Assembly (NCBI RefSeq): GCF_004118935.1
Contig: NZ_CP035375.1
Coordinates: 1,364,001 to 1,428,000, forward strand
Direction of reading: 5' to 3'
Length of the DNA stretch: 64,000 nt
Origin: Salinibacterium sp. UTAS2018
Lineage (GTDB): Bacteria; Actinomycetota; Actinomycetes; Actinomycetales; Microbacteriaceae
Under the pieces are notes generated by a model. The model made no database searches. It saw only the letters and a list, made by a program, of their open reading frames with translations, and was not told the DNA's origin. The translations under genes and the position numbers were made by a program. Positions 50,732 to 60,815 of this stretch are shown here, piece after piece; position 1 is the stretch's first letter; each line of letters begins with the position of its first letter.

Positions 50732-52524
50732 GAGCTGACCTCCTGTTCTTCCTCTTCGAGACTGGATATGACATACCGGTAGTGGTCGCTGGTTGCCAGC
50801 AGATCAGAGTGTTTTCCGACGGCGGTGACCTTGCCGTCTTGAAGAAGAGCAACGCGGTCGGCGAGCATCACCGTCGAGGGTCGATGTGCGACGATGAGCG
50901 CCGTGGTGGAGCTCAGCACCTTGCCCAGTGCAGATTGGACGAGGGTTTCGGTATCGACATCGAGTGCAGACAGCGGATCGTCGAGAACGAGCACCGCGGG
51001 CCTCGCTGCTACGGCGCGAGCGAGCGCGAGACGTTGGCGCTGACCACCGGAGAGGCTCAGGCCTTCTTCCCCGACGAGGGTGTCCAGCCCGTTGGGCAGT
51101 TCGTAGACGAAGTCGGCTTGAGCGATGCTGAGCGCTTCGCGCAGTTGTTCTTCGGTTGAATCCGGGCGACCCATCAGCACGTTTTCACGCACACTCGACG
51201 AGAACAGGGTGGCATCTTCGAACGCCATGGCGAGGTGCCGCCGCAACTCAAGCAGCGTGAGGTTGCGGATGTCGACACCGTCGATGCTGATCGAACCGCC
51301 GGTCACGTCGTACAGCCGTGTGGTGAGGGCGGTGATCGTCGATTTACCCGATCCGGTCAGACCGACAAGAGCCATCGTCTCCCCGGGCTCGATGCTGAGG
51401 TCGACACCGTTCACGAGGTCAGGAACGTTCGCGGGCGAATCCGGGTAACGGAAGTGCACATTGGTGAACTTCAGGTGCCCCTTGCTCTCCGTAATCGTTT
51501 CGGGGTTGTCAGGATCCGTAATCGGGTTTTCGGAGTCCATCACTTCAAAGAAACGGTCGGCAGCGGTACGCGCATCGAACGTCATCGACAGCAGGAAGCC
51601 AATCGACTCAACGGGGAAGCGCAGTACGGTCGCCGTCGCAAAGAACGCGACCAGGTCACCAGCAGAAATATTTCCCTCGACAACAAGCCAGACACCGCCC
51701 AGCAGACCGAGCGCGAACATGACATCAGGAACGAGCAATAGCCACAGCCAGATGCCTGCAATGGCACGAGCCTTCTCGATCTCGGTGCCGCGCAAGCTCT
51801 CAGCCTGAGCCGAGAATCCGACGAGCGCATGTTTGCCGCGACCAAAAGCCTTCAGCACACGGATGCCGTGAACTGACTCCTCGACAGCCGTTGCCAAGTC
51901 ACCGGTCTGGTCTTGACTGCGGCGAGCCACAATCGAGTACTTCTTTTCAAAGACGTAGCCGTACACCCAGAGCGGAATCGAGGTGACGATGAAGATCACG
52001 CCGAGGACCCACGAGATATTCACGAGGAAGAGCAGCCCCACGATGATCGTGAGCACGTTGACCACGAGCAGCACCAGACCGAACGACAGCCAGCGACGGA
52101 TGAGGTTCAAGTCGCTGACGGCACGCGACAATAGCTGGCCACTCGGCCAACGGTCGTGGAAGCTCACCGGCAAGTGCTGCAGAGTCATGTAGAGGGTGTT
52201 GCGCATGCGCGCCTCTACGTGGGTGCCCGGCGTGAGCACGAAATACCGCCGCAGTGCGATCATGATCGCTTCGACGATACCGAGCCCGAGAACGATGAAG
52301 AAGGCGGGCCAGATCTCGCTAGAGTCCCCCGATTGCAGGGGGCCATCCACGAGCGAACGCAGCACCTGCGGGATCAGCAGTGCCACGATGCCAGCCGCTA
52401 GCGCCGCTGCCATTCCGAGGTAGATATGGGGCATCGCCGGTTTGGCGTAGGGGTATAAACGGCGGATAGCCGCAAAGGTGCCCACGGCTTTAACGCGCGG
52501 GGGCTGGACAGACTCGTGAGACAA
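50728..52524 (-). CDS. ABC exporter half-transporter, degenerate Walker B
   Basis: A half-transporter of about 598 residues. TTG at 52524 follows AAGGAACC, while a GTG at 52551 lacks a site. The six-helix domain spans about 25-310. Walker A is GLTGSGKST, the signature is a normal [10 protein letters not shown], and Walker B is [12 protein letters not shown], with Asp where a catalytic Glu is usual. This marks the degenerate half of an asymmetric exporter (TM287/288 type). The partner follows with a four-base overlap. Substrates are unknown. Confidence 0.92.
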   Translation of the reverse strand: MSHESVQPPRVKAVGTFAAIRRLYPYAKPAMPHIYLGMAAALAAGIVALLIPQVLRSLVDGPLQSGDSSEIWPAFFIVLGLGIVEAIMIALRRYFVLTPGTHVEARMRNTLYMTLQHLPVSFHDRWPSGQLLSRAVSDLNLIRRWLSFGLVLLVVNVLTIIVGLLFLVNISWVLGVIFIVTSIPLWVYGYVFEKKYSIVARRSQDQTGDLATAVEESVHGIRVLKAFGRGKHALVGFSAQAESLRGTEIEKARAIAGIWLWLLLVPDVMFALGLLGGVWLVVEGNISAGDLVAFFATATVLRFPVESIGFLLSMTFDARTAADRFFEVMDSENPITDPDNPETITESKGHLKFTNVHFRYPDSPANVPDLVNGVDLSIEPGETMALVGLTGSGKSTITALTTRLYDVTGGSISIDGVDIRNLTLLELRRHLAMAFEDATLFSSSVRENVLMGRPDSTEEQLREALSIAQADFVYELPNGLDTLVGEEGLSLSGGQRQRLALARAVAARPAVLVLDDPLSALDVDTETLVQSALGKVLSSTTALIVAHRPSTVMLADRVALLQDGKVTAVGKHSDLLATSDHYRYVISSLEEEEQEVSS

Positions 52525-52705
52525 CGTGGTTCCTTGACGAAAAGGGATCACCGCAAGCGATGATCGTGACTACTGCGGGTCGCTACGGCGCGACCGTGAA
52601 CCGCTGCAGTTCGTCAGCCAGACTCACAGCAGACAGCCTTTTAGAATATGCCTGCTCCGGCCTAACCACAATCGTTATTGCTAAATTTTTTGACAGAGTC
52701 TCAAC

Positions 52706-53905
52706 TCAGCGAATTCGAACGGAAAGGCACGTGACGCAGCCCTCCATCTTCTCAAACTCTGACACGTCAACAGTCACGACGCGGTACCCAAGGTTTTCGA
52801 TGAGCGCCGCAGTCTTGGGCGCCGACGATGACATGAGAACAGCGTCATCCGACAGCACGACAACCGCCGCGCCTTCTGCCTCGGGCACAGCCAAGAAACG
52901 GTCGTAGACGTCCACGTTGTCGACGAGATCGGGGTACCCGATGATCGTGCCGTCGGGAAGGGCTGTCACACCGCTCTTGAGGTGCAACACCTTCTCGATG
53001 GGAACAGCGATCACGGTGTAACCGAGCGGAGTAACGATCGAACGGAGTTGGCGGATGCCTTCGGCGTTCGTGCGACCACCACGGCCGACGTACACCGTGG
53101 AGCCCACCTTGAGCACGTCGCCACCATCGAGCGTTCCCGGCTGCGTGATCTCATGCAACTCGAGCGTCAAATCTTCGAGGCTGGCCCGAACGGCATCGGT
53201 CTCAGCCTGGCGGCTTTCAGCGCCGGGACTCGTGAGCACGGCGACGTCTCCGAACATGACGACGATGTCTTCGATAAAGACAGAGTCGGCCAGTTCATCA
53301 GCGGCGGGCACTTCGATCGTCTCGAAACCGTTTGCTTGGAGAGCCGCAACGTAGCCCTCCCACTGGGCGTCCGCGAGTTCGGCATCGACGGGCACGCGAT
53401 CGAGGTGCGTGAGTTCGCCCTCAGCCATGCGCGACGACGGCGCCCGAACCAAAGCGGTGAGCGTGGTCGGCTGAAGCGCCGGAACGGCGAGGGCAGCCCA
53501 CACTCGGCGCCCGACGGTGATTGCAGCGATGATCGTGGCGACGACAAAAATAAGGTTGGTACCGAGCAGCGTGGCCAGAATGAAGGCAACGGCCTCCGGA
53601 TTCCATTCAGCGCCGGTGGCGATAATGCCGAGCGCAGTGCCGAAGAACGCGGCAGCGACACCCAGCACGAGGCCGGTGACCGCAGCCGTGTACCAGTAGC
53701 GGTTGATTTCCAGGGTTGCCGCCAAGGAATACAGCACAAACAGCACAAGGGCCATCGGCAAGAAGTATTCGCCGATCGCCAGCAGGTTCTCTGCCGCCGC
53801 CCCGTTGGCGGTGAAGAACACCAAACCGGTCGCGATGTAGACAGTGCCGGCAACGGCAAGTCCTGAAATAAAAGCTGCGGCGAAGCGCCGTCCCACACTG
53901 ATCAT
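52706..53905 (-). CDS. Membrane-anchored DDAH-like guanidino hydrolase
   Basis: A fusion of about 399 residues. About four helices at residues 1-150 precede a dimethylarginine dimethylaminohydrolase-like domain (about 160-399). Catalytic features are DSVFIEDIVVMF (near 208), HLKSGVT with the catalytic His (near 305), and the C-terminal nucleophile in EGCVTCLSVRIR. It should cleave a substituted arginine such as dimethylarginine. ATG at 53905 is chosen because TAGGTT ends seven bases upstream; GTG at 53911 is the longer option. Membrane fusion is uncommon for DDAH. Confidence 0.88.
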   Translation of the reverse strand: MISVGRRFAAAFISGLAVAGTVYIATGLVFFTANGAAAENLLAIGEYFLPMALVLFVLYSLAATLEINRYWYTAAVTGLVLGVAAAFFGTALGIIATGAEWNPEAVAFILATLLGTNLIFVVATIIAAITVGRRVWAALAVPALQPTTLTALVRAPSSRMAEGELTHLDRVPVDAELADAQWEGYVAALQANGFETIEVPAADELADSVFIEDIVVMFGDVAVLTSPGAESRQAETDAVRASLEDLTLELHEITQPGTLDGGDVLKVGSTVYVGRGGRTNAEGIRQLRSIVTPLGYTVIAVPIEKVLHLKSGVTALPDGTIIGYPDLVDNVDVYDRFLAVPEAEGAAVVVLSDDAVLMSSSAPKTAALIENLGYRVVTVDVSEFEKMEGCVTCLSVRIR

Positions 53906-53912
53906 GCGCACA

Positions 53913-53918
53913 AACCTA
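53913..53918 (-). promoter_or_regulatory. Candidate -10 box (TAGGTT) for DDAH-like gene
   Basis: On the minus strand TAGGTT ends seven bases before the ATG at 53905, the same arrangement as at five other genes of this window. Confidence 0.42.
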
Positions 53919-54005
53919 TCTGTATCAATCTATGTTTTTGCCTAGAGCGCACACGATTGCTTCACGGCCGCACGTCAGCGATCGTGAAACTGCGAAGTGC
54001 CGCGC

Positions 54006-55610
54006 TTAGTGAAAGAAGTGGCGCTCTCCGGTGAAGTACATCGTCACGCCAGCTTCGATCGCTGCAGCAATGACCTCTTCATCGCGAATGGAGCCACCAG
54101 GTTGAACGACCGCACGCACTCCGGCATCGAGCAGAAGCTGCAGCCCATCAGCGAAGGGGAAGAAGGCGTCGCTGGCCGCAACCGAACCCTTGGCCCGATC
54201 CCCCGCCCGCGAAATCGCCAGTTGGCACGAGTCAACGCGGTTGACCTGCCCCATACCGACACCCACGGATGCTCCGCCGTCAGCCAGCAAAATAGCGTTC
54301 GACTTCACAGCGCGAACGGCACGCCACGCGAACTCAAGGTCGGCGAGTGTCGCAGCATCGGCCGCGTCTCCGGCCGCGAGCGTCCACGATGATGCCGGCG
54401 AGAAGTGCGCGTCGAGTTCTTGCACGAGCATGCCGCCTGAGATCTGGCGCAGTTCACGGTTGCCGCGGGCGTAGCCCTCAGGCAGTTGCAGCAAGCGCAG
54501 GTTCTTCTTGGCCTTCAATATCTCGAGTGCTTCAGGCTCAAAGCCGGGAGCAACAACAACCTCGGTGAAGATCGGGGCGATCGACTCAGCAGCAGCCTTC
54601 GTGACGATTCCGTTGGCCGCGATCACTCCGCCGTAGGCCGAGATCGGGTCGCAGGCGTGCGCCAAAACGTGAGCGTCCGCGATGCTGGCCGCGGTGGCAA
54701 TTCCGCACGGGTTAGCGTGCTTGATGACGGCGACCGCAGGAGTCTCATGGTCGAAGGCGGCGCGCAGGGCGGCGTCGGCATCCACGTAGTTGTTGTACGA
54801 CATCTCTTTGCCACCGAGCTGCGTGGCCTGGGCGATTCCGGGCTGGGCAGCGACACCGTACAGGGCGGCTTCTTGGTGGGCGTTCTCGCCATAGCGCAGT
54901 ACGGCGAGCTGGTCGGCCGCAACCGTGAGGTGCTCGGGAAGAGTGGGGGCGGATGCCGCGGCATCCGCATTCTCGCCCAGCAGCGCACCGGTCAGGAACC
55001 ACTGCGACACGGCGGTGTCATAGGCCGCGGTGTGGACGAACGCCGCCGAGGCAAGCGCATAACGCTGGGCAAAAGTCGTGCCCTCCCCCGCTGCAGCCGC
55101 CATGATCTCGTCGTAGCTGTCAGGGCTCGTGACGATCGCGACGTTGGCGTGGTTCTTGGCGGAGGCACGCACCATGGCGGGGCCACCGATGTCGATCTGC
55201 TCCACGATGTCGGTCGGAGCGGCACCCGAGGCCACGGTCGCGACAAACGGGTAAAGGTTGACGACGACAAGGTCGAACGCCTTGATGCCAAGATCAGCGA
55301 GCTGAGCTTCGTGTGATTCGAGGCGGAGATCGGCCAGAATGCCGGCGTGCACAGCAGGGTGCAGCGTTTTGACGCGGCCGTCGAGCGACTCGGGGAAGCC
55401 CGTGACGCTCGATACCTCGGTGACGTCGTAGCCCGCCTCAGCAATCGTCTTCGCTGTCGACCCGGTCGACACCAGTTCAACTCCCGCATCGGCGAGGGCG
55501 CCAGCGAGGTCGAGCAGGCGCGACTTGTCACTCACCGAAATGAGCGCGCGGCGGATCGGAACAACGTTGCGTTCGCGGAAATCGGCAGGATTGTGGCTAG
55601 GGCCGCTCAT
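54006..55610 (-). CDS. purH: Bifunctional AICAR transformylase/IMP cyclohydrolase PurH
   Basis: Catalyses the last two steps of IMP synthesis. It has 534 residues. The cyclohydrolase (MGS) domain spans about 1-150 ([20 protein letters not shown], then [13 protein letters not shown]). The transformylase domain holds [15 protein letters not shown] (near 220), [10 protein letters not shown] with catalytic Lys-His (near 276), and [13 protein letters not shown] (near 454). It lies 5 bases behind purN, which supplies an earlier formyl transfer. FolD makes their formyl donor. Confidence 0.96.
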   Translation of the reverse strand: MSGPSHNPADFRERNVVPIRRALISVSDKSRLLDLAGALADAGVELVSTGSTAKTIAEAGYDVTEVSSVTGFPESLDGRVKTLHPAVHAGILADLRLESHEAQLADLGIKAFDLVVVNLYPFVATVASGAAPTDIVEQIDIGGPAMVRASAKNHANVAIVTSPDSYDEIMAAAAGEGTTFAQRYALASAAFVHTAAYDTAVSQWFLTGALLGENADAAASAPTLPEHLTVAADQLAVLRYGENAHQEAALYGVAAQPGIAQATQLGGKEMSYNNYVDADAALRAAFDHETPAVAVIKHANPCGIATAASIADAHVLAHACDPISAYGGVIAANGIVTKAAAESIAPIFTEVVVAPGFEPEALEILKAKKNLRLLQLPEGYARGNRELRQISGGMLVQELDAHFSPASSWTLAAGDAADAATLADLEFAWRAVRAVKSNAILLADGGASVGVGMGQVNRVDSCQLAISRAGDRAKGSVAASDAFFPFADGLQLLLDAGVRAVVQPGGSIRDEEVIAAAIEAGVTMYFTGERHFFH

Positions 55611-55615
55611 GGGAT

Positions 55616-56200
55616 TCAGAGTTCCTTTAGGTTGATGCGATTAGTGGCAATGTCTTCGATCGTCTGCACAAGCAAGCGCCGTTCTACCGGCTTGATGCGG
55701 GCGTGCAGATGTTCTTCGGTATCTCCGGGCTCGATAGCCACGCGCTCTTGCACGATGATCGGACCGCTATCGACACCATTGTCGACCTTGATAACACTGG
55801 CACCGGTCTGGGTCGCCCCAGCGGCTAGAGCATCGCGAACCGCGTGGGCTCCCGGGAACTCGGGAAGGTACGCCGGATGCGTGTTGATGATGTTGGGCGA
55901 GAGCGCTTCAACCACTCGCGGCGGCAGCAACTTCATGAAGCCGCTCAGCACCACGAGGTCGGCGTTCCAGAACTGAATCTGCTCGAGCAGTTCGTCGCCC
56001 CACGTATCGCGGTTTTCGAAGTTGGACATCGCCACTGAGAAGGTGGGGATGCCGTAATGCTCGGCATGGTCGAGCCCGTCAGCAACGCGGTCAGCGCCGA
56101 CGGCGATGACACGAGCGGGAAAGTCGGCACTCTCGGCCGCTTCGAGCAGGGCAGCGAGGTTAGACCCGCCCCCGGAAATCAAGACAACGAGTGTGAGCAC
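55616..56200 (-). CDS. purN: Phosphoribosylglycinamide formyltransferase PurN
   Basis: Transfers the formyl group of 10-formyl-THF to GAR in purine synthesis. It has 194 residues. Motifs are [20 protein letters not shown] (near 7-26), [12 protein letters not shown] (near 83), and the catalytic Asn-His-Asp: [18 protein letters not shown] (near 103) and [13 protein letters not shown]. The GTG start lies 10 bases from perM. The order perM-purN-purH is kept from Mycobacterium, which supports all three calls. Confidence 0.95.
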   Translation of the reverse strand: MLTLVVLISGGGSNLAALLEAAESADFPARVIAVGADRVADGLDHAEHYGIPTFSVAMSNFENRDTWGDELLEQIQFWNADLVVLSGFMKLLPPRVVEALSPNIINTHPAYLPEFPGAHAVRDALAAGATQTGASVIKVDNGVDSGPIIVQERVAIEPGDTEEHLHARIKPVERRLLVQTIEDIATNRINLKEL

Positions 56201-56209
56201 GCACCCAGC

Positions 56210-57424
56210 CTAGCGCTCAGCGAACCCGTCGTTATCGCGTTCGGGGCGAGCGGACGCCAAGAGGCCAAGCCCCGCCGCGACCGAGAACTCGAGAGCGGCC
56301 CACGCTGCGACTAGCCAGGGTTCAGGACCGACATCCATCAAACGCCCCGGACCCGCAGACCCCGCGGATGCCCACGCCAGAAGTCCGATAATGGCCGCAG
56401 CAACGACGCCGATTCCGATCGCAACGATCGCCAGCTCGCGACGACGAAGCTCGCCGGCGATACGCGGGCCCAGCATGGCGGCCACCAAAAACCCCACCAC
56501 GATCGGAGCCAACAGGCCCACAAAACCGAAAGCGAGTTCGCCCCCGGGCAATGAGCCCAAGAGGGGAATAGCGGGAACAGGCCCGAGAGTCGTCGCAAGC
56601 GGCGACACAGCAGAACCGGTACCGATCGCGAACCCCGGCCCCACAAGCCACGAGGCTGCCCACACGACAATGTTCGGCAGAAGAGCAAGCTGGCCGATCG
56701 TGACCGCAACTCCGCCGAGAACCTCGGTGTGAAGTCCTTCATACAGGGTGATGATGTCGGCGAACGACGTGAGGATCGCCGCTGTCGTGACCAGAGACGC
56801 GACAGCGAGCAAAGCGGCAGCCGCGATCGCACCGCCGCGCAACGAGGTTGCGACAATCGTGCGAACGTGAGCCGGCCATCCACTAATCCAGCGGCGAATG
56901 ACTCCCGAAACAGGATTGCTAGCCGACACGATCTGACTGCCGATGAGCAGTCCAAGCGCGAAGACGAGGGTGGGAAGCACGATTCCCTGCCACAGCGACG
57001 GACTCGCCACCGGGTGCAGCGCCGACAGGGTCAGCACGAGCGAGGCTAGACCGAACGTTGCAAGGGATGAGAGCGTGCCCAGGAGCAGATGCGGGGTCTC
57101 CGCGACCCGACGACCAGCACGCACCCCCAACAAGAGCGTAAGGAGCGCGAAGCCTAAGAGGGCCATCGTGATCGTGACGGGAGTGCTCGCGGCAGGAAGG
57201 CCAACCGTGCTTGCTACGGCCGGATCGAGCACCACGGTGATGTCGGCGCCGTGACCGACCAGCCAAATATCGACTGCCGCACGCCAGAACACTGTCCAGT
57301 CGATCGCCAAACCGTAGTGGATGCCCCACAACAGCGTGAGCGGAACCAGCGGAATAGCGATCCCGATAGCGACAACAAGCAGCGCCTCGAAGGCGGCGAA
57401 GAGGAGGGTGAGCTGGCGATTCAT
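56210..57424 (-). CDS. DUF6350 membrane protein, PerM-like (cell division/envelope)
   Basis: A polytopic membrane protein of about 404 residues with roughly 10 helices. It sits directly before purN-purH, exactly as Rv0955 (PerM) does in M. tuberculosis. PerM is reported to help divisome stability in that species; the role here is by synteny and is inference. Recognisable stretches include VWAASWLVGPGFAIGTGSAV (near 260) and PLLGSLPGGELAFGFVGLLA (near 290). ATG at 57424 is preferred, and a TACTCT box lies 10 bases before it. Confidence 0.8.
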   Translation of the reverse strand: MNRQLTLLFAAFEALLVVAIGIAIPLVPLTLLWGIHYGLAIDWTVFWRAAVDIWLVGHGADITVVLDPAVASTVGLPAASTPVTITMALLGFALLTLLLGVRAGRRVAETPHLLLGTLSSLATFGLASLVLTLSALHPVASPSLWQGIVLPTLVFALGLLIGSQIVSASNPVSGVIRRWISGWPAHVRTIVATSLRGGAIAAAALLAVASLVTTAAILTSFADIITLYEGLHTEVLGGVAVTIGQLALLPNIVVWAASWLVGPGFAIGTGSAVSPLATTLGPVPAIPLLGSLPGGELAFGFVGLLAPIVVGFLVAAMLGPRIAGELRRRELAIVAIGIGVVAAAIIGLLAWASAGSAGPGRLMDVGPEPWLVAAWAALEFSVAAGLGLLASARPERDNDGFAER

Positions 57425-57492
57425 GTCGTTGCTGAGAGTACCCCGCAGCACCCCCAAGAGTGCTGGGGCTTACCGCAGAGCGCAGAACATGT

Positions 57493-57509
57493 CTCCCCGA
57501 AATGGGGAG
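57493..57509. terminator. Hairpin downstream of dhaM
   Basis: CTCCCC and GGGGAG pair around GAAAT, 11 bases after the dhaM stop. It has no T-run, so termination would be weak. Confidence 0.4.
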
Positions 57510-57519
57510 CCTTGAGTTC

Positions 57520-58323
57520 TTAGCTCGCGAGTTCCCCAAAACCATCGGCCGTCATGGTTACGAGAGTGTCGATTGCCTGCTGCGCAGCATCACCCGTGGC
57601 TGTAAACCGCAGAACGTGATCCTTAGCTGCCCCGAGCGACATAATTCCGATCAGACTCTTCGCCGAGACCGGCCCCTTGCCCGCGGTAACGTCGGTGATC
57701 GTGAGCGTCGCGTCCATTCCCGCGAGCGCCTGCACGATGAGAGATGCCGGTCGTGCATGCAAGCCATCAGGGTTGACGAGCGTAGCGTCCGTTGTAATTT
57801 CGGCGGGGCCGGCCGTCGTCGCCTCCGGAGCAGCGGGAGCAGCAGGAGCAACGGCAGCAACAACGGCAGCAGCAACTCCGGCAGCGTTCGGATTCGATTC
57901 CGCCGCTGGCGCAGCACCGCCCTGATCGGCAAGCTGGCTCTGCTTCGGGCCCATGGCAGCTCGAGCTTCGCGGTCAACCTCGTCGAGCGATGCGCCGGCG
58001 TTAGCGAGCACAATCGCGGCGATGAGACCTTCCACGAAGGGAGCATCCGTCAGTCGAACTTCGTCGGTCGTCGTCATGAACTCGGTGGCCATGGTGCCGC
58101 TCAGCACCGCAGACCCGAGATCCATGAAGACGAGAACGCCGTCGCCGCTGGCAACCTCGTCGATTGCCTCGGCGACCTTTACGGCGTCCGTACCGATAAT
58201 GCCGTCGCCGGCGCCGGCTGCAATAGCGATCGGCGGCGGGGTCTCCCCCACCATTTCTAGGGCGAGATCCACCGCGGCCCGCGCGAGCGCCGGGCTGTGG
58301 CTCACCACCACAATGCCGATCAC
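57520..58323 (-). CDS. dhaM: Dihydroxyacetone kinase phosphoryl donor DhaM (EIIA-HPr fusion)
   Basis: Passes phosphate from the PTS to DhaL-ADP. It has 267 residues. The N-terminal EIIA-mannose-type domain has its His in VVVSHSPALARAA (near 9). An Ala/Pro-rich linker (about 125-170) follows. The C-terminal HPr-like domain has NPDGLHARPASLIVQ with the active His near residue 188. The E1-like third domain of longer DhaM is absent, so general Enzyme I must supply phosphate. It is last of glpF-dhaK-dhaL-dhaM. Confidence 0.9.
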   Translation of the reverse strand: MIGIVVVSHSPALARAAVDLALEMVGETPPPIAIAAGAGDGIIGTDAVKVAEAIDEVASGDGVLVFMDLGSAVLSGTMATEFMTTTDEVRLTDAPFVEGLIAAIVLANAGASLDEVDREARAAMGPKQSQLADQGGAAPAAESNPNAAGVAAAVVAAVAPAAPAAPEATTAGPAEITTDATLVNPDGLHARPASLIVQALAGMDATLTITDVTAGKGPVSAKSLIGIMSLGAAKDHVLRFTATGDAAQQAIDTLVTMTADGFGELAS

Positions 58324-58325
58324 GG

Positions 58326-58967
58326 TCAGCTCGCTACAGTCTCGGCGAGCGCCTGAAGCAACAGCGTGCTCGAGGTGGCACCGGGGTCGAGGTGGCCAGC
58401 ACTACGTTCTCCGAGGTAGCTCGCGCGACCCTTGCGAGCAACGAGAGGCTCGGTCGCATCGCGACCCTTTTCAGCAGCAGCGAACGCTGCGGATGCCGCA
58501 GCGGCGATATCTGCACCGTCAGCGACAGCAGCATCCCACGCATCCAATGCCGGGGCGAGCGCGTCGAACATAGTCTTGTCTCCCGCTTCGGCCTTACCGC
58601 GAGCGACAACACCCTCGAGACCGGCTCGCAGTGACGCCCCGAGGGCGGCCGCGTCGAGTTCGGTGACGGGGCCAGCGTTGACGCCCATGCGCAAGAACAG
58701 CGTGCCGTAGAGCGGGCCGCTCGCGCCGCCGACGGACGTTACCAAAGTCATTCCGACGGACTTCAGCAGTGCGTCCGCGGCGGTCGCGGGCTCTGCACCA
58801 ACCTTCTCGACTACCGCATTCATTCCGCGAACCATGTTGGAGCCGTGGTCAGCGTCGCCGATGGCCGAATCAAGTTCGGTCAAATAGCTCTGTTTCTCGG
58901 TAACGAGATCGCGAAACCGCGAAAGCCAGGCGATCAGTTGGTCGAGAGAGATGGTGCTTGTAGACAT
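58326..58967 (-). CDS. dhaL: Dihydroxyacetone kinase ADP-binding subunit DhaL
   Basis: Holds the ADP that accepts and donates phosphate to dihydroxyacetone. ATG at 58967 with GGAG gives 213 residues. Asp-rich metal loop LTELDSAIGDADHGSNMVRG (near 26-45) and the later GASGPLYGTLFLRMG (near 79) bind nucleotide and Mg2+. The C-terminal GRASYLGERSAGHLDPGATS (near 176-195) closes the site. It lies between dhaK and dhaM with two- to five-base gaps. Confidence 0.94.
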   Translation of the reverse strand: MSTSTISLDQLIAWLSRFRDLVTEKQSYLTELDSAIGDADHGSNMVRGMNAVVEKVGAEPATAADALLKSVGMTLVTSVGGASGPLYGTLFLRMGVNAGPVTELDAAALGASLRAGLEGVVARGKAEAGDKTMFDALAPALDAWDAAVADGADIAAAASAAFAAAEKGRDATEPLVARKGRASYLGERSAGHLDPGATSSTLLLQALAETVAS

Positions 58968-58972
58968 TGTTC

Positions 58973-59971
58973 TTAGACTCCCCAGCGGAGCCCGGCGGTG
59001 TTCACCGGGGCATCCCATAGTTTCAACATTTCTTCGTCAGCCTTGAGGATGGTGACCGAGCAGCCAGCCATGTCGAGGCTCGTGATGTAGTCGCCGACGA
59101 GGGTGCGCGCAACCTCAACTCCGGCGGCTTTCAGCAGCTTCGCGACCTCGTTGTACATGATGTACAGCTCGATCTGCGGGGTGCCACCCATTCCGTTCAT
59201 CATCACAATGGTCGGTGCACCTGTGAAGTCCATGTCGGCCAGGATCGGGTCGACCAGTTGCTTGGCGATCGAGGCGGCATCCGCCAGCTTCTCACGGTGG
59301 CGACCGGGTTCGCCGTGGATGCCGACGCCGATTTCCATCATGTCGTCGGGCAGGTCGAAGGTCGGTTTGCCGGCGGCGGGAACGGTGCAGCTCGTGAGCG
59401 CCATGCCCATGGAACGACCGGAGTCGTTCACCCGGTGAGCCAGTGCGGTGACCGCGGCGAGGTCCTGACCCTCTTCAGCTGCTGCGCCGACGATCTTCTC
59501 GAGCAGAACAGTGAGGCCAACCCCACGGCGTCCCGCAGTGAAGAGTGAGTCCTGCACCGCGACGTCGTCATTGACGACGACCGAGGCCACCTTCACGCCG
59601 GTTTCCGCTTCGGCCATTTCGGCGGCCATCTCGAAGTTCATGACGTCGCCGGTGTAGTTCTTGACGATGTGCAGCACGCCAGCACCAGAGTCAGCGACCT
59701 TGGTGGCTTCCTGCATTTGGTCGGGGGTGGGCGAAGTGAATACTTCGCCGGCACACGCCGCGTCGAGCATCCCGAAGCCTACGAAGCCGCCGTGGAGCGG
59801 TTCGTGGCCCGAGCCGCCACCGGAGATCAGGGCGACCTTGCCAGCACGGGTGGGTTCTGCGCGGTAGATCACGCGGTTGACATGATCGACCTTCAGCTCG
59901 GGATGCGCGGCGTCGATTCCGGCGAGCGCGTCAGCCAGGACTGATTCGGGGGTGTTGATCAGTTTCTTCAT
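58973..59971 (-). CDS. dhaK: Dihydroxyacetone kinase substrate-binding subunit DhaK
   Basis: Binds dihydroxyacetone covalently through a histidine. It has 332 residues. Motifs are ISGGGSGHEPLHGGFVG (near 49), VKNYTGDVMNFEMAAEMA (near 103-120), and the hemiaminal histidine in EIGVGIHGEPG (near 218). ATG overlaps the glpF stop by one base (TAATG), so translation is coupled. Product is dihydroxyacetone phosphate for glycolysis. Confidence 0.95.
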   Translation of the reverse strand: MKKLINTPESVLADALAGIDAAHPELKVDHVNRVIYRAEPTRAGKVALISGGGSGHEPLHGGFVGFGMLDAACAGEVFTSPTPDQMQEATKVADSGAGVLHIVKNYTGDVMNFEMAAEMAEAETGVKVASVVVNDDVAVQDSLFTAGRRGVGLTVLLEKIVGAAAEEGQDLAAVTALAHRVNDSGRSMGMALTSCTVPAAGKPTFDLPDDMMEIGVGIHGEPGRHREKLADAASIAKQLVDPILADMDFTGAPTIVMMNGMGGTPQIELYIMYNEVAKLLKAAGVEVARTLVGDYITSLDMAGCSVTILKADEEMLKLWDAPVNTAGLRWGV

Positions 59972-60729
59972 TACTTAGCCTTCTCTTCCGTGAGTGCTTC
60001 AGTGAGGGTGGTGTTGTCAGCGGCGGTCTTCGAGATGAAGCCGAACGCGAGAGCGGCGAGGACGCCGGCGAGCAGTTCTGCGGCGAGATAGACCCACAGC
60101 TGCTCCCACGCAACTTGGCCGCCCATGATCTGCTGAACGAGCATCGGGCCGGTGGTGCGGGCCGGGTTGATGGAGGCGCCGGTGATCGGGCCAACAGGAA
60201 TGATGGCGGCGAAGACGACGAAACCGATGGCGAGTCCGGCAAAGCCGGGGGCTGCCTTGCGGTGGATCACACCGAAGACGGTGAACACGAGAATGAACGT
60301 TCCGATGAATTCGGCGAAGAAGGCCTGGCCAACCGGGATCGTGTCGGGGTTGAAGGAGGCGACTCCCAACCCGGCGTCAACTGCAGCCTGGCCGAGAACG
60401 CCGACGATCGCGAAAGCACCGGCGGTAGCACCGAGCAACTGAGCGATGAGGTAGCCGGGAACTTCACGCCACGCGAACTTGCCGGCGACGGCGAGGCCGA
60501 TAGTGACCGCGGGGTTGATGTGGTTACCGGAGATGTAGCCGAACACGTAGACCGTGACAACAACGATGAGTCCGAAGGCGAACGAAATGATTCCGAGACT
60601 CGCCATCGTGAAGGGCTCGTCACCGTTCAGGATGAAGGTCGCGGGCACGGAGCCAACACCGACGAAGACTAGAAAAGCGGTTCCAAGAAACTCTGCAGCC
60701 AACTTTTGCCACTGCTTGTTCTCATCCAT
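59971..60729 (-). CDS. glpF: Glycerol uptake facilitator GlpF (aquaglyceroporin)
   Basis: A six-helix channel of 252 residues for glycerol, and probably dihydroxyacetone here. The two NPA boxes are HINPAVTIGLAVAG (near 71) and GASINPARTTGPM (near 188); the second is followed by Arg, as in family members. ATG at 60729 has AAGGAG. It is the first gene before dhaKLM, so it likely feeds the kinase. glpK and glpD are not in the window. Confidence 0.93.
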   Translation of the reverse strand: MDENKQWQKLAAEFLGTAFLVFVGVGSVPATFILNGDEPFTMASLGIISFAFGLIVVVTVYVFGYISGNHINPAVTIGLAVAGKFAWREVPGYLIAQLLGATAGAFAIVGVLGQAAVDAGLGVASFNPDTIPVGQAFFAEFIGTFILVFTVFGVIHRKAAPGFAGLAIGFVVFAAIIPVGPITGASINPARTTGPMLVQQIMGGQVAWEQLWVYLAAELLAGVLAALAFGFISKTAADNTTLTEALTEEKAK

Positions 60730-60796
60730 TAGTTCTCCTTTGAACTTGAAATGCACGTGCGACCGGGTGTCGCCGCGTTCCAAAATATCGGAACGT

Positions 60797-60815
60797 TATT
60801 CGATAATGTCGAATA
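60797..60815. promoter_or_regulatory. Inverted-repeat operator overlapping the glpF -10 box
   Basis: TATTCGA-taatg-TCGAATA is a perfect 7-base inverted repeat with a 5-base spacer. It covers the right part of the glpF -10 and the start of transcription. IclR-family regulators often bind such short palindromes, and an IclR gene is 97 bases away, so this is its likely site. Confidence 0.65.

Noticed and set aside
60115..60672. 185-codon plus-strand frame over glpF
   Set aside because: An antisense shadow with extremely acidic composition; glpF has both NPA boxes on the other strand.
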